A stretch of 64,000 nucleotides of DNA from Yeosuana aquiaggeris (GCF_044003965.1 NZ_JBAWKC010000005.1:124001-188000), one strand, 5' to 3'; shown: positions 42,551-51,563, counted from the first letter of the stretch. Notes: generated by a model not told the origin, from the letters alone. Numbers and translations: made by a program.

Positions 42551-42583
42551 AAAAGGAACAACTTTTTAAAAGTTGTTCCTTTT
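42551..42583. terminator. Terminator after osmC
   Basis: A 15-bp perfect stem (AAAAGGAACAACTTT / AAAGTTGTTCCTTTT) with a 3-nt loop, between the convergent osmC and hemN genes. T-rich on both flanks, so it can act in both directions. Confidence 0.85.
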
Positions 42584-42622
42584 AAAATTAAAATCAATCA
42601 CTCTGCTATAAGTTATAAAAAT

Positions 42623-43987
42623 TTAAACGGTCATTGAAAACAACTGTACATCAGGTGTTTTACGTTGTAACAATAAGTCAAAAGCCATACATATATTTCT
42701 GACAAAAGGTTGCCCTTTAGGTAAAATATTAATTGATTTGGCATGGATCTCTAACAATGCATCATGTTCCATTTCCTTAAGCTTGATTAACACCTCAGGA
42801 ATTTCAGGAAAATACATGTGCTCAGATTCCCACGAGGTCTCAAAACTACACATCAAATTAAGTATGTGCCTTCTAATTACTAAATCTTCATTATTTAAAA
42901 TATGTCCTCTGTAAACAGGTAATTCATTTTTTTCTAACAAATCGTAGTACTCTTCTATGACTTTCACATTTTGACCAAATCCATACCAACTATCACCTAT
43001 TGAGGAAACCCCTAAACCAATCATCGTTTGTGTTTTTGAAGCAGTATACCCCATAAAGTTTCTATGTAAACTCTTTTTTTGCATAGATTTATATAAAGAA
43101 TCTGATGGTAAAGCGAAATGATCCATGCCAATCTCATGATAACCAACTTCCATGAGCAATTGCTTGCCCAATTCATACTGCTGACGTTTTAATTCAGCTT
43201 TTGGTAAATCTGAATCTTTAAAACCACGTTGTCCATTACCTTTAATCCATGGTACATGGGCATAACTATAAAAAGCCAGTCTGTCTGGACCAAGTTCTTT
43301 TGTTTTTAAAATTGTTTGTTCCACATGCTCTAAAGTCTGAAACGGCAATCCAAAAATAATATCATGTCCAACAGATAAATAGCCGATTTCTCTCGCCGTT
43401 TCTGTAGCACGCTTTACATTTTCAAATGGTTGAATTCGGTGAATAGCCTTTTGAACGGTACTATTATAATCTTGTACACCAAAACTAACGCGATTGAATC
43501 CCACATCATACAAAGCTTGTAAGTGCGCTTTAGTCGTGTTATTAGGATGCCCTTCAAAACTAAATTCATGACCCTTTGCAAGAACGGCGTCTTTCAAAAT
43601 ACCTTTTATTAATTTTTTTAAATTTTCTGGATTAAAAAATGTAGGTGTTCCGCCTCCAAGATGCAATTCCTTAATAATAGGTTTTTCATTAAACAAATTC
43701 AAATATAAATTCCATTCTTTTAATACGGACTCTATATAAGGTGTTTCAACATCATGCTGTTTCGTTATTCTCTTATTGCATCCGCAAAACGTACATAAAC
43801 TTTCACAAAAAGGCATATGAATATATAAACTAATCCCTTCTTTAGCATTACTTTCATTGAATGACGTTATTAAAGATTGCTTATATTTTTCGACAGAAAA
43901 CGTATTGTCATTCCAATACGGAACGGTTGGATAGCTGGTATACCGAGGGCCAGCAATATTATATTTATTTACTAAAGACTTGTTCAT
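42623..43987 (-). CDS. hemN: Oxygen-independent coproporphyrinogen III oxidase
   Basis: Radical SAM enzyme that decarboxylates coproporphyrinogen III when oxygen is scarce. The cluster motif is CESLCTFCGC (C61, C65, C68, plus C70). GGGTPTF supplies the SAM-binding glycine motif, and the C-terminal HemN domain is present. The 454 residues and the opening NIAGPRYTSYPTVPYW fit true HemN rather than the shorter HemW. It is a single-gene unit with an FNR-type palindrome at its promoter, consistent with induction at low oxygen to supply haem for the neighbouring cbb3 oxidase. Confidence 0.95.
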   Translation of the reverse strand: MNKSLVNKYNIAGPRYTSYPTVPYWNDNTFSVEKYKQSLITSFNESNAKEGISLYIHMPFCESLCTFCGCNKRITKQHDVETPYIESVLKEWNLYLNLFNEKPIIKELHLGGGTPTFFNPENLKKLIKGILKDAVLAKGHEFSFEGHPNNTTKAHLQALYDVGFNRVSFGVQDYNSTVQKAIHRIQPFENVKRATETAREIGYLSVGHDIIFGLPFQTLEHVEQTILKTKELGPDRLAFYSYAHVPWIKGNGQRGFKDSDLPKAELKRQQYELGKQLLMEVGYHEIGMDHFALPSDSLYKSMQKKSLHRNFMGYTASKTQTMIGLGVSSIGDSWYGFGQNVKVIEEYYDLLEKNELPVYRGHILNNEDLVIRRHILNLMCSFETSWESEHMYFPEIPEVLIKLKEMEHDALLEIHAKSINILPKGQPFVRNICMAFDLLLQRKTPDVQLFSMTV

Positions 43988-44003
43988 ACCTTCAAACTTA
44001 GGA

Positions 44004-44046
44004 CAAAATTAATTGAATAGAAAATTTAATAACATGATATTGGTCA
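44004..44046 (-). promoter_or_regulatory. hemN promoter with FNR/CRP-type operator
   Basis: Minus-strand -7 element TAATTTTG (44004-44011) with a TGA-N6-TCA palindrome (TGATATTGGTCA as read on the plus strand, 44035-44046). The centres are 33 bp apart, identical to pflB and ppdK. The predicted leader is about 13 nt. Confidence 0.78.
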
Positions 44047-44111
44047 TAATGAGATTTGCAAAAGGTTTAAATTAAGCTTAACTTACCTCAAAATTAAATT
44101 TTAAAACAATC

Positions 44112-44693
44112 ATGAAAAAAACATCAATTTTCACATTAGCATTCATAATGGTTTTGACCTTAGCTTGTAAAAATACACAAAAAGAACCTGAGCAAAAAAC
44201 TGAAGAAACCACTACAAAAAAAGAGGAAGTGACTTCAAACATTAAAGTCATTAAATTTACACTAGAACCAAAAAGTGATAGTAATGTTTCCGGAACCGTA
44301 ACGTTTACAGAAGAAAATGGTTTAGTAACTATGGTTGCTGAAATGGAAGGCTTAACCGAAGGTATTCATGCCATACATATTCATGAAAAAGCAGATTGTT
44401 CTTCACCTGATGGTAAATCTACTGGTGGTCACTGGAATCCAACAGCACAACCACATGGACAATGGGGAGCAGAAGCAGGATACCACAAAGGAGATATAGG
44501 AAATTTTACAGCTGATGCCAGCGGAAAAGGCTCTATAACATTTGCAACAGATCAATGGTGTATTGGCTGTGGGGATGAAACAAAAGATATACTAGGCAAA
44601 GCTGTGATTGTGCATGCAGGTACTGATGATTATGTGACACAACCTACTGGTGATGCAGGTGGTAGAGTAAGCTGTACAGGAATTATTCAATAA
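44112..44693 (+). CDS. sodC: Cu/Zn superoxide dismutase, lipoprotein form
   Basis: Periplasmic or membrane-anchored SodC. The signal ends with a lipobox (LTLAC, Cys19) and a Glu/Lys/Thr-rich spacer to about residue 42. The metal-binding set is visible. HIHEKADC (H89, H91) and GGHWNP (H107) carry copper ligands, QPHGQWG and GYHKGDIGNF (H115, H125, D128) carry bridging and zinc ligands, and VIVHAGTDDY carries the last copper His. Cysteines for the structural disulfide are C96 and the one near the C-terminal GGRVSCTGII. The 193 residues are normal. Single gene with a terminator. Confidence 0.93.
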   Translation: MKKTSIFTLAFIMVLTLACKNTQKEPEQKTEETTTKKEEVTSNIKVIKFTLEPKSDSNVSGTVTFTEENGLVTMVAEMEGLTEGIHAIHIHEKADCSSPDGKSTGGHWNPTAQPHGQWGAEAGYHKGDIGNFTADASGKGSITFATDQWCIGCGDETKDILGKAVIVHAGTDDYVTQPTGDAGGRVSCTGIIQ

Positions 44694-44716
44694 GAGTCAT
44701 TATATAATTTTATTTC

Positions 44717-44740
44717 AAAGCTACTGTAATAAGTAGCTTT
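44717..44740 (+). terminator. sodC terminator
   Basis: AAAGCTACT / AGTAGCTTT 9-bp stem with a 6-nt loop, followed by T's, about 24 bp after the sodC stop. Confidence 0.8.
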
Positions 44741-44755
44741 TTTAATTTTTAGAAG

Positions 44756-44763
44756 TATCTTTG
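44756..44763 (+). promoter_or_regulatory. -7 promoter element of the LETM1-like gene
   Basis: TATCTTTG matches TAnnTTTG and lies right after the sodC terminator. It predicts a transcription start near 44767, so the second ATG (44783) leaves a more usual leader than the first (44774). Confidence 0.55.
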
Positions 44764-44782
44764 TCTTGTTAAAATGAACACC

Positions 44783-45955
44783 ATGAATCCATCAGCGAAT
44801 GGCTGGATTAAAAAACTATTAAAAGAAATTTCAAGTAAACAAAAGGACTTGAAACCTTCTGAAACTGACTTTTACAATGCTCTGAAGTCCAGCGGTTTTA
44901 TCTATGGAAGTAACATTTCTGTCATTTTTAACTGTATTGATAACAAAGACTTTACAGAAGAAGAATTATCCAAAATCAACTTATTTTTAGCTTTCTATTT
45001 TATTCATCAACAGGCCAATAAACCTGAAGATCTAATATCGAGTATTATAAGTTTTTATAAATCCATAGATGATTATAAATTATCATTTTTTGAAGGATTA
45101 CTAGGTGAAAAAAAATCTGCTGGTTTTCTTGAAGATATGATCAATAAGCGCGTTCATATTGATGACAACCTTATTACCAAAAACTTCAATTTTTTTATCA
45201 CCAATGCTTTACTGTTTATTGATGTCTTAGGATATCAAGAGTATTTAAAAAACAATACTATTGGCGAAAATTATTTAAAACAAATGGAAGCGTCAATTGA
45301 AACCATTGTATTGATTGCTTTTGAAGGGAAAAAGGAAAAATCAAAATATGACGAAAGTTTAATTAAACTGTTTGAATCTTCCTTAAGATACCAAAGTAAA
45401 GACACCCTCAGCTATGATGATGTTGTAAAAAATATTGAAACTACTCTAGGAAAACATTACATCATAGATATGGCTTGTATGGCCTATTGGAGCGATAAAA
45501 TTATTGATATTGAAGAACGAAAACTATTAATAAAACTTGGTGATGACTTACATATTAATCAGCTAGTCGTTATTAATTCCATTGCTGATATTAATATATT
45601 TTATCATTTACATAAAAAGAAAATCGCATTGCTGAGTTCTAAAAATATGTTTCAGAGTTTCTATGACAACTCCAGCAAAATGGTAATAAAACTTATTAAA
45701 CGAAATAGCAAACGTTTGTTGAATGAACTTAGAGAAAGTAAAGAACTCATGGTATTACTTACTAAATCTACTACCAGAGCCCTAAGTGAAGAAGAACAGA
45801 AAAAAGTACAGGATCAATTATTAGATATAATGAAATCGATACCAAGTTTGGCTATCTTTATTTTACCTGGTGGGGCCATATTATTGCCTTTATTTATAAA
45901 ATTTATTCCTAAAATGCTGCCTTCTGCATTTGATGAGAACAGAATAGAAGAATAA
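44783..45955 (+). CDS. LETM1-related protein
   Basis: A 390-residue mainly helical, charged protein without a signal peptide. The C-terminus (about residues 350-383) reads SIPSLAIFILPGGAILLPLF followed by IKFIPKMLPSAF. This matches the membrane segment of the mitochondrial LETM1 family, including the Pro pattern and the closing PKMLPSAF. Bacterial proteins of this kind in Flavobacteriaceae are annotated as LETM1-related, some as biofilm-associated. The rest has no motif I recognise. The start could be 44774 or 44783; I prefer the second because of the promoter position. Confidence 0.75.
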   Translation: MNPSANGWIKKLLKEISSKQKDLKPSETDFYNALKSSGFIYGSNISVIFNCIDNKDFTEEELSKINLFLAFYFIHQQANKPEDLISSIISFYKSIDDYKLSFFEGLLGEKKSAGFLEDMINKRVHIDDNLITKNFNFFITNALLFIDVLGYQEYLKNNTIGENYLKQMEASIETIVLIAFEGKKEKSKYDESLIKLFESSLRYQSKDTLSYDDVVKNIETTLGKHYIIDMACMAYWSDKIIDIEERKLLIKLGDDLHINQLVVINSIADINIFYHLHKKKIALLSSKNMFQSFYDNSSKMVIKLIKRNSKRLLNELRESKELMVLLTKSTTRALSEEEQKKVQDQLLDIMKSIPSLAIFILPGGAILLPLFIKFIPKMLPSAFDENRIEE

Positions 45956-45990
45956 ATTGTCTTTAAAATATCCTAGACTGCTTTTTTTCT

Positions 45991-46011
45991 TTTAGTTTTA
46001 CTAAAACTAAA
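45991..46011. repeat. 21-nt palindrome upstream of lpxD
   Basis: TTTAGTTTTA, one central C, then TAAAACTAAA: a perfect palindrome ending 22 bp before the lpxD ATG. It could be an operator or a weak terminator stem for the upstream gene. Confidence 0.45.
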
Positions 46012-46033
46012 CAACTAATTAAGCAATTCTTAC

Positions 46034-47029
46034 ATGAAATCGTATTCAGCACAAGATATTAATACCATTCTTAAAGGGGAATTAATAGGCAACACAAAAC
46101 AACGTATTGAAGGCCCAGAACAGCTGGAAAAAGCCCAAAACAATCACATAACATTTATAGGAAGTCAAAAATACGTGAAGCTTTGGGCCGATTCAAAAGC
46201 ATCTATAGCCATTGTAAATGATAACTTAAAAGTTGAACCAGGAGAAAATCGGGCTTTGATAAAAGTCAAAAATGCCGATTTAGCGATGGCTAAAATTTTA
46301 GATCTATTCAATCCGCCAGCACCGGTATTTGGCACTAATATTCATCCAACAGCGGTGATTCATGAAACGGCTAAAATTGGAAAAGATTGTAAAATTGGTG
46401 CCAACTGTTATGTTGGTAAAGAGGTGGAATTAGGCCAAGGGGTTATTTTATATCCTAATGTATGTGTTTTTGATGAGACTATTATTGGTGAGCATACGGT
46501 AGTATGGTCTGGAACCGTGATACGCGAACGTTGTATTATTGGCAACCACTGTATCTTTCACACCAACGTTAGTATTGGTGCCGACGGTTTTGGATATAGA
46601 CCTAGTGATGATGGCCGTGGTTTAGTAAAAATACCTCAAATAGGTAATGTAGTTATCGGGCATTTTGTAGAGATTGGTGCTAACTCTTGTGTAGACAGAG
46701 CTAAATTTAGTTCTACCATTATTGGTGATGGCTGTAAAATTGACAACCTGGTACAAATAGCACATAATAGTGTGATGGGACGTTCGTGTATTATGGCAGG
46801 ACATAGTGGTTTAGCAGGGTCTGTAACTTTAGGAGATGGGGTTATTATTGGTGGCAGTGCTTCCATTAAAGATCATACTACTATCCATTCTGGTGCTACG
46901 GTAGGCGCAGGTTCTGGGGTAGTGGGAGACGTAGAAGCTGGAAAAACCGTGTTAGGCTATCCTGCACAAGACGCCAGGGATATGCTTAAACAATGGGTTG
47001 CTATGCGCCGATTTATGAAAAACCAATAG
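46034..47029 (+). CDS. lpxD: UDP-3-O-acylglucosamine N-acyltransferase
   Basis: Third step of lipid A synthesis: N-acylation of UDP-3-O-acyl-glucosamine from acyl-ACP. The N-terminal uridine-binding domain (~1-100, FIGSQKYVKLWADSKASIAIV) is followed by a left-handed beta-helix of hexapeptide repeats (IGKDCKIGANCYVGKEVELG and following). The catalytic His is in VQIAHNSVMG. A helical C-terminal extension ends at MRRFMKNQ. The 331 residues are normal. A second lpxD-like copy is common in this phylum, usually next to lpxC/lpxA; this one stands alone, so it may be an additional, specialised copy. Confidence 0.9.
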   Translation: MKSYSAQDINTILKGELIGNTKQRIEGPEQLEKAQNNHITFIGSQKYVKLWADSKASIAIVNDNLKVEPGENRALIKVKNADLAMAKILDLFNPPAPVFGTNIHPTAVIHETAKIGKDCKIGANCYVGKEVELGQGVILYPNVCVFDETIIGEHTVVWSGTVIRERCIIGNHCIFHTNVSIGADGFGYRPSDDGRGLVKIPQIGNVVIGHFVEIGANSCVDRAKFSSTIIGDGCKIDNLVQIAHNSVMGRSCIMAGHSGLAGSVTLGDGVIIGGSASIKDHTTIHSGATVGAGSGVVGDVEAGKTVLGYPAQDARDMLKQWVAMRRFMKNQ

Positions 47030-47041
47030 CTTATTTGGTAC

Positions 47042-47058
47042 GAATTTATTATAAATTC
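47042..47058. repeat. 17-nt palindrome between lpxD and the YfcC-type gene
   Basis: GAATTTAT, T, ATAAATTC: a perfect AT-rich palindrome 13 bp after the lpxD stop. It could be a weak terminator or an operator. Confidence 0.35.
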
Positions 47059-47138
47059 ATTTTGATTTGATATTAACAGCTGATGTAGTTCATATGAAAG
47101 CATAGTAGAGTAATTTAGAATTAACTGCATAATTGTAA

Positions 47139-48629
47139 ATGAGAAAACTAAAATTTCCAACCGCCCAAACTATTTTAATCATCATTGCCATAATTGTTGC
47201 GCTCTTAACATGGCTGGTTCCTGCAGGAAAATATGATAGTTTAGCGTATAACGCGAAAAACAATTCGTTCATCAAAACCAGTTTAGAGAAAACTATTGAA
47301 TTACCGGCAACACAAGAAACTTTAGAGAACCTCCACATAAAAATTCCCATTGAAAAATTTACAAATGGTGATATCTATAAACCTATCGGTATTCCTAATA
47401 CGTATAAAGAACTGGAATCAAAGCCTCAAGGCCTTGCAGAATTAGTTCAAGCTCCTATAAAAGGAATCATTGCAGCTTCTGATATCATTTTTTTAATTCT
47501 CATTATTGGAGGTTTAATTGGCATCATGAATCTCACTGGTGCTTTTGATGCTGGAATTGCATGGATGGCAAAAATGCTTAAAGGCAGAGAGTATATTCTC
47601 ATTATTTTGGTAACAACACTTATTGCCGCTGGCGGAACAACCTTTGGTTTAGCTGAAGAAACTATGGCCTTCTACCCTATTTTAATTCCAGTATTTCTTG
47701 CGGCAAAATATGATGCTATGGTGGGGCTTGCATGTATTTTTCTAGGTTCAGGAGTTGGGTCTATGTGCTCCACTACAAATCCGTTTTCAACAATTATTGC
47801 TTCAGATGCAGCTGGCATAAATTGGACAACAGGTCTAGAAAATCGTCTAATCATGTTAGCCATTTGTCTGATTATTACCATCATTTATATTCTTCACTAT
47901 GCAAAGCGCGTAAAAGCAGATCCATCAAAATCTCTTATTTATGATCAAAAAGAAGAATTAGAGGCCCTTTTTGGCTTACATTCTATGAATACAACAACAT
48001 ATACAAATAGACTGAGACTTATTACAGTGGTGTTTTCATTATGCTTTGTGATTATGATTGTTGGTGTTTCCTTTTTAGATTGGTGGTTTGTAGAAATGAC
48101 CGCTACATTTTTTGTTGGGGCGATTATTATAGGCCTTATTGCCAAAATTAAAGAAAGTATTTTCGTGGAAGAGTTTGCCAAAGGAGCTGCGTCTTTACTG
48201 AGTGTAGCTTTTATTGTTGGTATTGCACGAGGTGTAACCATTCTTATGGAAGATGGTCTCATTAGTGATACCATTTTATATCATGCGAGCACCATAACAG
48301 AAGGCCTGAACAAAGGTATTTTTACAAATTTTATGCTTTTTATTTATGGTGGTTTATCGTTTTTCATGCCATCGTCCTCAGGAATGGCCGTATTAACAAT
48401 GCCGATTATGTCTCCATTGGCTGATACAGTAAATATAGGAAGAGAAACGATAGTTGATACCTATAATTATGGCATGGGTCTGTTTTATTTGATCAATCCT
48501 ACTGGCCTAATATTAGCAGCCTTGGCAATTGTGAAAATTGGGTTCAATAAATGGTTAAAATTTATAATGCCTCTTGTTTTAATATTGTTGATTACAACCA
48601 TGGTTTTACTGACCATTTCAGTTTACTAA
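47139..48629 (+). CDS. YfcC family (C4-dicarboxylate/basic amino acid carrier-like) transporter
   Basis: A 496-residue inner-membrane protein with about 12 helices. It opens with FPTAQTILIIIAIIVALLTW and the typical VPAGKYDSL, and has the family segments GTTFGLAEETMAFYPILIPV, MCSTTNPFSTIIASDAAGI and FFMPSSSGMAVLTMP. These are characteristic of the YfcC/ArcD-type ion transporter group (DcuC superfamily), which moves dicarboxylates or basic amino acids. The substrate cannot be read from sequence. It is a single gene that ends in a hairpin shared with the convergent response regulator. Confidence 0.85.
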   Translation: MRKLKFPTAQTILIIIAIIVALLTWLVPAGKYDSLAYNAKNNSFIKTSLEKTIELPATQETLENLHIKIPIEKFTNGDIYKPIGIPNTYKELESKPQGLAELVQAPIKGIIAASDIIFLILIIGGLIGIMNLTGAFDAGIAWMAKMLKGREYILIILVTTLIAAGGTTFGLAEETMAFYPILIPVFLAAKYDAMVGLACIFLGSGVGSMCSTTNPFSTIIASDAAGINWTTGLENRLIMLAICLIITIIYILHYAKRVKADPSKSLIYDQKEELEALFGLHSMNTTTYTNRLRLITVVFSLCFVIMIVGVSFLDWWFVEMTATFFVGAIIIGLIAKIKESIFVEEFAKGAASLLSVAFIVGIARGVTILMEDGLISDTILYHASTITEGLNKGIFTNFMLFIYGGLSFFMPSSSGMAVLTMPIMSPLADTVNIGRETIVDTYNYGMGLFYLINPTGLILAALAIVKIGFNKWLKFIMPLVLILLITTMVLLTISVY

Positions 48630-48648
48630 AAGACTATTAAAAGTCTTT
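48628..48648. terminator. Bidirectional terminator hairpin
   Basis: AAAGACT / AGTCTTT 7-bp stem with a 7-nt loop. It overlaps the last bases of the transporter stop codon and ends 2 bp before the stop of the convergent response regulator. Confidence 0.6.
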
Positions 48649-48649
48649 A

Positions 48650-49405
48650 TCACTCCAGCCACTCTTTAAAATCTTTAACGCGCTCACGCGCTACAATCAC
48701 CTCATCTTCATTATAAGTATTCAACTTAATTTGCAAACGTGAATTGGTATAACTTACCATGTCTTTAATAGCATTAATATTTACAAAATATTTACGGCTT
48801 ATACGAAAAAAAGTTTGTGGTTCCAGCTCCTGCTCCAAAAGTTCTAATGTGGTATCTAAAAGATAATTTCTTCCTTCAGAAGTATATAAATAAGTGCCTT
48901 TATTTTCGCTGTAAAAACATTCTATTTCTTCTATATTAATAAGTTTTAGATGTTGCCCAACTTTTACGGAAAAGCGTTTTTTGTATTCGCGGTCTATAGG
49001 GTTTACCAATAATTTTTTAATATCATTAAAATCTAAAGTAACGGCCTGTTTTTGTGGTAATCTGTCTTGATATTTTTTAACCGCTTTTGTCAATTCTACT
49101 TCATCAATCGGTTTTAATAAATAGTCAATGCTATTCAGTTTAAAAGCCTGCAGTGCATACTCATCAAAAGCCGTGGTAAAAATAACAGCACTTTTTATAT
49201 CAATGGCTTCAAATATTTCAAAAGATAAGCCATCACTTAATTGAATATCTAAAAAAATTAAATCAGGATGTTCATTATTATTAAACCATTGAATACTTTC
49301 TTCTACAGAATGCAACATAATTTCTGTTTCCAAATTCAAAGCTGTTAACATACGCTGCAAGCGTCTTGCTGATGGTTTTTCGTCTTCGATGATGATTACG
49401 TTCAT
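48650..49405 (-). CDS. LytTR-type response regulator
   Basis: Two-domain regulator. The receiver domain begins MNVIIIEDEKPSARRL and carries the phospho-acceptor Asp53 in LIFLDIQLSDG and the conserved Lys in YLLKPIDE. The LytTR DNA-binding domain covers the last ~100 residues (KVGQHLKLINIEEIECFYSE, TFFRISRKYFVNINAI). I choose ATG 49405; the open frame runs further up to 49432 but the receiver fold starts here. It lies downstream of a sensor kinase and two 2TM proteins on the same strand, so it is the partner of that kinase. Confidence 0.92.
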   Translation of the reverse strand: MNVIIIEDEKPSARRLQRMLTALNLETEIMLHSVEESIQWFNNNEHPDLIFLDIQLSDGLSFEIFEAIDIKSAVIFTTAFDEYALQAFKLNSIDYLLKPIDEVELTKAVKKYQDRLPQKQAVTLDFNDIKKLLVNPIDREYKKRFSVKVGQHLKLINIEEIECFYSENKGTYLYTSEGRNYLLDTTLELLEQELEPQTFFRISRKYFVNINAIKDMVSYTNSRLQIKLNTYNEDEVIVARERVKDFKEWLE

Positions 49406-49510
49406 TGTTTTAACTATTTTTTGCATTAGCAATTAATACTTTATCCTTTTTAGAAGTTCTCAAAAAAGAGTGAACTAAAGGCATACCCCAAAAAGGGAAT
49501 ACCAAAAATA

Positions 49511-49864
49511 TTATTGCCAGTTCTTCTTATCATTATCCATAAACTCCTTGATTTTGCGCTGTTCCCAGTTTTTACCAAACATGAAATCGGGACCAAATAC
49601 ACTAAAAAAATGAAAAAATAATCCTATTCCCCAAAAAATGGGTGTTAAAAAGTTCCCGAAACTCCAGAAATTCCCATTGGCTCTTCCTATCATTAAAATC
49701 AGAAATATATTGACGATGACATAGGATGCTAAATGCCAATAAAAACCTATAATTTTTTTGACCTTTTTTTGAGCTCTTATATAAGCTTCTTGACGATAAA
49801 AATCGTTTTGACTTTTGTTGTCTTTCTTGCTTATATCTTGATTATCTGTGTTATAATTTGTCAT
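49511..49864 (-). CDS. 2TM domain protein
   Basis: A 117-residue protein with a polar N-terminus, a basic helix (AYIRAQKKVKKIIGFYWHLA), two membrane segments (YVIVNIFLILMIG and FWGIGLFFHFFSVFG) and a conserved end NWEQRKIKEFM. This is the small 2TM domain that accompanies LytTR/LytS two-component genes in Bacteroidota. The function is unknown; it probably associates with the sensor kinase. It lies between the kinase unit and the response regulator. Confidence 0.85.
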   Translation of the reverse strand: MTNYNTDNQDISKKDNKSQNDFYRQEAYIRAQKKVKKIIGFYWHLASYVIVNIFLILMIGRANGNFWSFGNFLTPIFWGIGLFFHFFSVFGPDFMFGKNWEQRKIKEFMDNDKKNWQ

Positions 49865-49895
49865 AACTTTAAGTTTTAAGTATTGATATTACGGA

Positions 49896-50204
49896 CTATT
49901 GCCATCGTTTTTGTTCTTCTTCCTCACGCATAAATTGTTCTATTTTACGTTGTTCCCATTTCTTGCCCAAGAATCCGTTATTCACAAATACATGATAAGC
50001 GTGAAATGATAAGCCCATACCCCATCCAAATACGGGAAACCAAAACCATTGAAATTCCCAAGAAGTTTTATAGTTTATGAAAATTAGAAATGGAATCACC
50101 AAAATATAAGAGATCAAATTGTAGTAAAATCCTTTTAATTCTTCCACTTGTTTACGGGCTTTAATATAATTGTCTTCCATGTTGTTGTTTGATTGTGTGC
50201 TCAT
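49896..50204 (-). CDS. 2TM domain protein
   Basis: A 102-residue protein closely similar to the C-terminal domain of the upstream kinase: YIKARKQVEELKGFYYN, then IPFLIFINYKTSWEFQWFWF, then KKWEQRKIEQFM. Two membrane spans. It lies 12 bp downstream of the kinase gene, which carries the fused copy, so the two copies arose by tandem duplication. No enzymatic motif. Confidence 0.85.
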   Translation of the reverse strand: MSTQSNNNMEDNYIKARKQVEELKGFYYNLISYILVIPFLIFINYKTSWEFQWFWFPVFGWGMGLSFHAYHVFVNNGFLGKKWEQRKIEQFMREEEEQKRWQ

Positions 50205-50216
50205 AATTTTAAATTT

Positions 50217-51563
50217 TTATTTCCAACGTGTATCTTGATTATCATCAGTACCCATATATTGTTTTATTTTACGTTCTTCCCAATTACGTCCAAAAACACC
50301 TTCACTGAAATATACTTTAAAAGCATTGATGATGATACCTATGCCCCAACCAATCATTGGGAACCAGAACCATTGAAAACCCCAATACGTTTTATAATTA
50401 ATATAAATTAAGAAGGGAATAACTAGAAAATATGAAATTATACCATAATAGAATTCTTTAAGGTCATCAATATGCTTACGTGCCCTTAAATAACTATCGT
50501 CTATTCGAGAGGTTGTATCTGTTCTCATAATTGATATTTGTTTAGTAAGCATTGGAATTGCCACCGAAAAACTGTTTGTATGTTGATTGATATATACATT
50601 CTTGTTTGATAATAAATTGTAGCGTTGTTTTATGTTTTCTAAACCCACACCGCTACTCTTTTTTACTATTTTTTTAGGTTGTAAATTATTTTCAACCACT
50701 AAATTGCCATTATCCTCATAAATCTTAATATGTAAAGGCTTGCTCGTTGTTACCATGTTGTGCTTTACGGCATTTTCTAATAATAGCTGCAAAGACAAAG
50801 GCACTACTTTACTTTCAGGATTTGTGGCACGATCAGGAATTTCAAAAACAATACTGTCTTCAAATCTCATTTTAAGTAAAGACATATAGGTTTTAGCAAA
50901 CTCCAACTCTTCATCTACGGTTACTAATTCTTTACTTTTTTGCTCCAGAACATACCTATACACTTTGGATAAAGAGGTTGTGAATTTTTGTGCATTTTCC
51001 GGATTTTCTTCAATTAAGCTGGTTAATACATTTAAACTGTTAAAAAGAAAATGAGGATCTAATTGATTTTTTAAAGCATCAAATTTAGCACTGGCTGTTC
51101 CGGCAATGACTTTCTGCTCTTTTATTTTATTTTGCTGATACTTGTTGTAAAAGTAAACGAAATGAAAAATAACTACGATGGTTAAGGTTATCCATAATCC
51201 AAATTGATAATATTTAAATTTTTCATGTGTGATAAATTCTGTAAACGTTTTACCATTAATGGTCATGGCTGTAAATCCACGTAGAAGAAACAACCCAATC
51301 AAGGTTATAATAATCGAACCTACTATTCCAATTAAAATTCGTTTAATCCTATCTTCTTTTTTCCATTTAAGGTGTTCTAAATACTCAAAATAGTACATGT
51401 TGGAATACCCTAAAACAAATGAATACAATTGATAGAAGCCAAAATCTATTAAAAAGTCATTGATATTATTATAATCAAATCCCCCAGATAGCAAGTTTCC
51501 TATTACAAAAACCGAACATCCAATAATAAAAGTGACAATGATATTTTTAAAAGATTTTGTCAT
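50217..51563 (-). CDS. LytS-type sensor histidine kinase fused to a C-terminal 2TM domain
   Basis: Membrane kinase with four N-terminal helices (about 8-28, 42-60, 76-95, 120-138), then the His-kinase domain with the phospho-His in NQLDPHFLFNSLNVL (H171), and an ATPase region with LLLENAVKHNMV and GVGLENIKQRYNLL. The kinase part would normally end near residue 343. Here the frame continues through an internal ATG (50528, Met346) into a complete 103-residue 2TM domain that resembles the separate 102-residue gene downstream. The cognate regulator is the LytTR protein at 48650-49405. The signal sensed is unknown. Confidence 0.88.
   Translation of the reverse strand: MTKSFKNIIVTFIIGCSVFVIGNLLSGGFDYNNINDFLIDFGFYQLYSFVLGYSNMYYFEYLEHLKWKKEDRIKRILIGIVGSIIITLIGLFLLRGFTAMTINGKTFTEFITHEKFKYYQFGLWITLTIVVIFHFVYFYNKYQQNKIKEQKVIAGTASAKFDALKNQLDPHFLFNSLNVLTSLIEENPENAQKFTTSLSKVYRYVLEQKSKELVTVDEELEFAKTYMSLLKMRFEDSIVFEIPDRATNPESKVVPLSLQLLLENAVKHNMVTTSKPLHIKIYEDNGNLVVENNLQPKKIVKKSSGVGLENIKQRYNLLSNKNVYINQHTNSFSVAIPMLTKQISIMRTDTTSRIDDSYLRARKHIDDLKEFYYGIISYFLVIPFLIYINYKTYWGFQWFWFPMIGWGIGIIINAFKVYFSEGVFGRNWEERKIKQYMGTDDNQDTRWK

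Noticed and set aside
44051..44058. GAGATTTG as a sodC -7 element activated by the hemN palindrome.
   Set aside because: It does not match TA at the first two positions and lies 14 bp, not 33 bp, from the palindrome centre.
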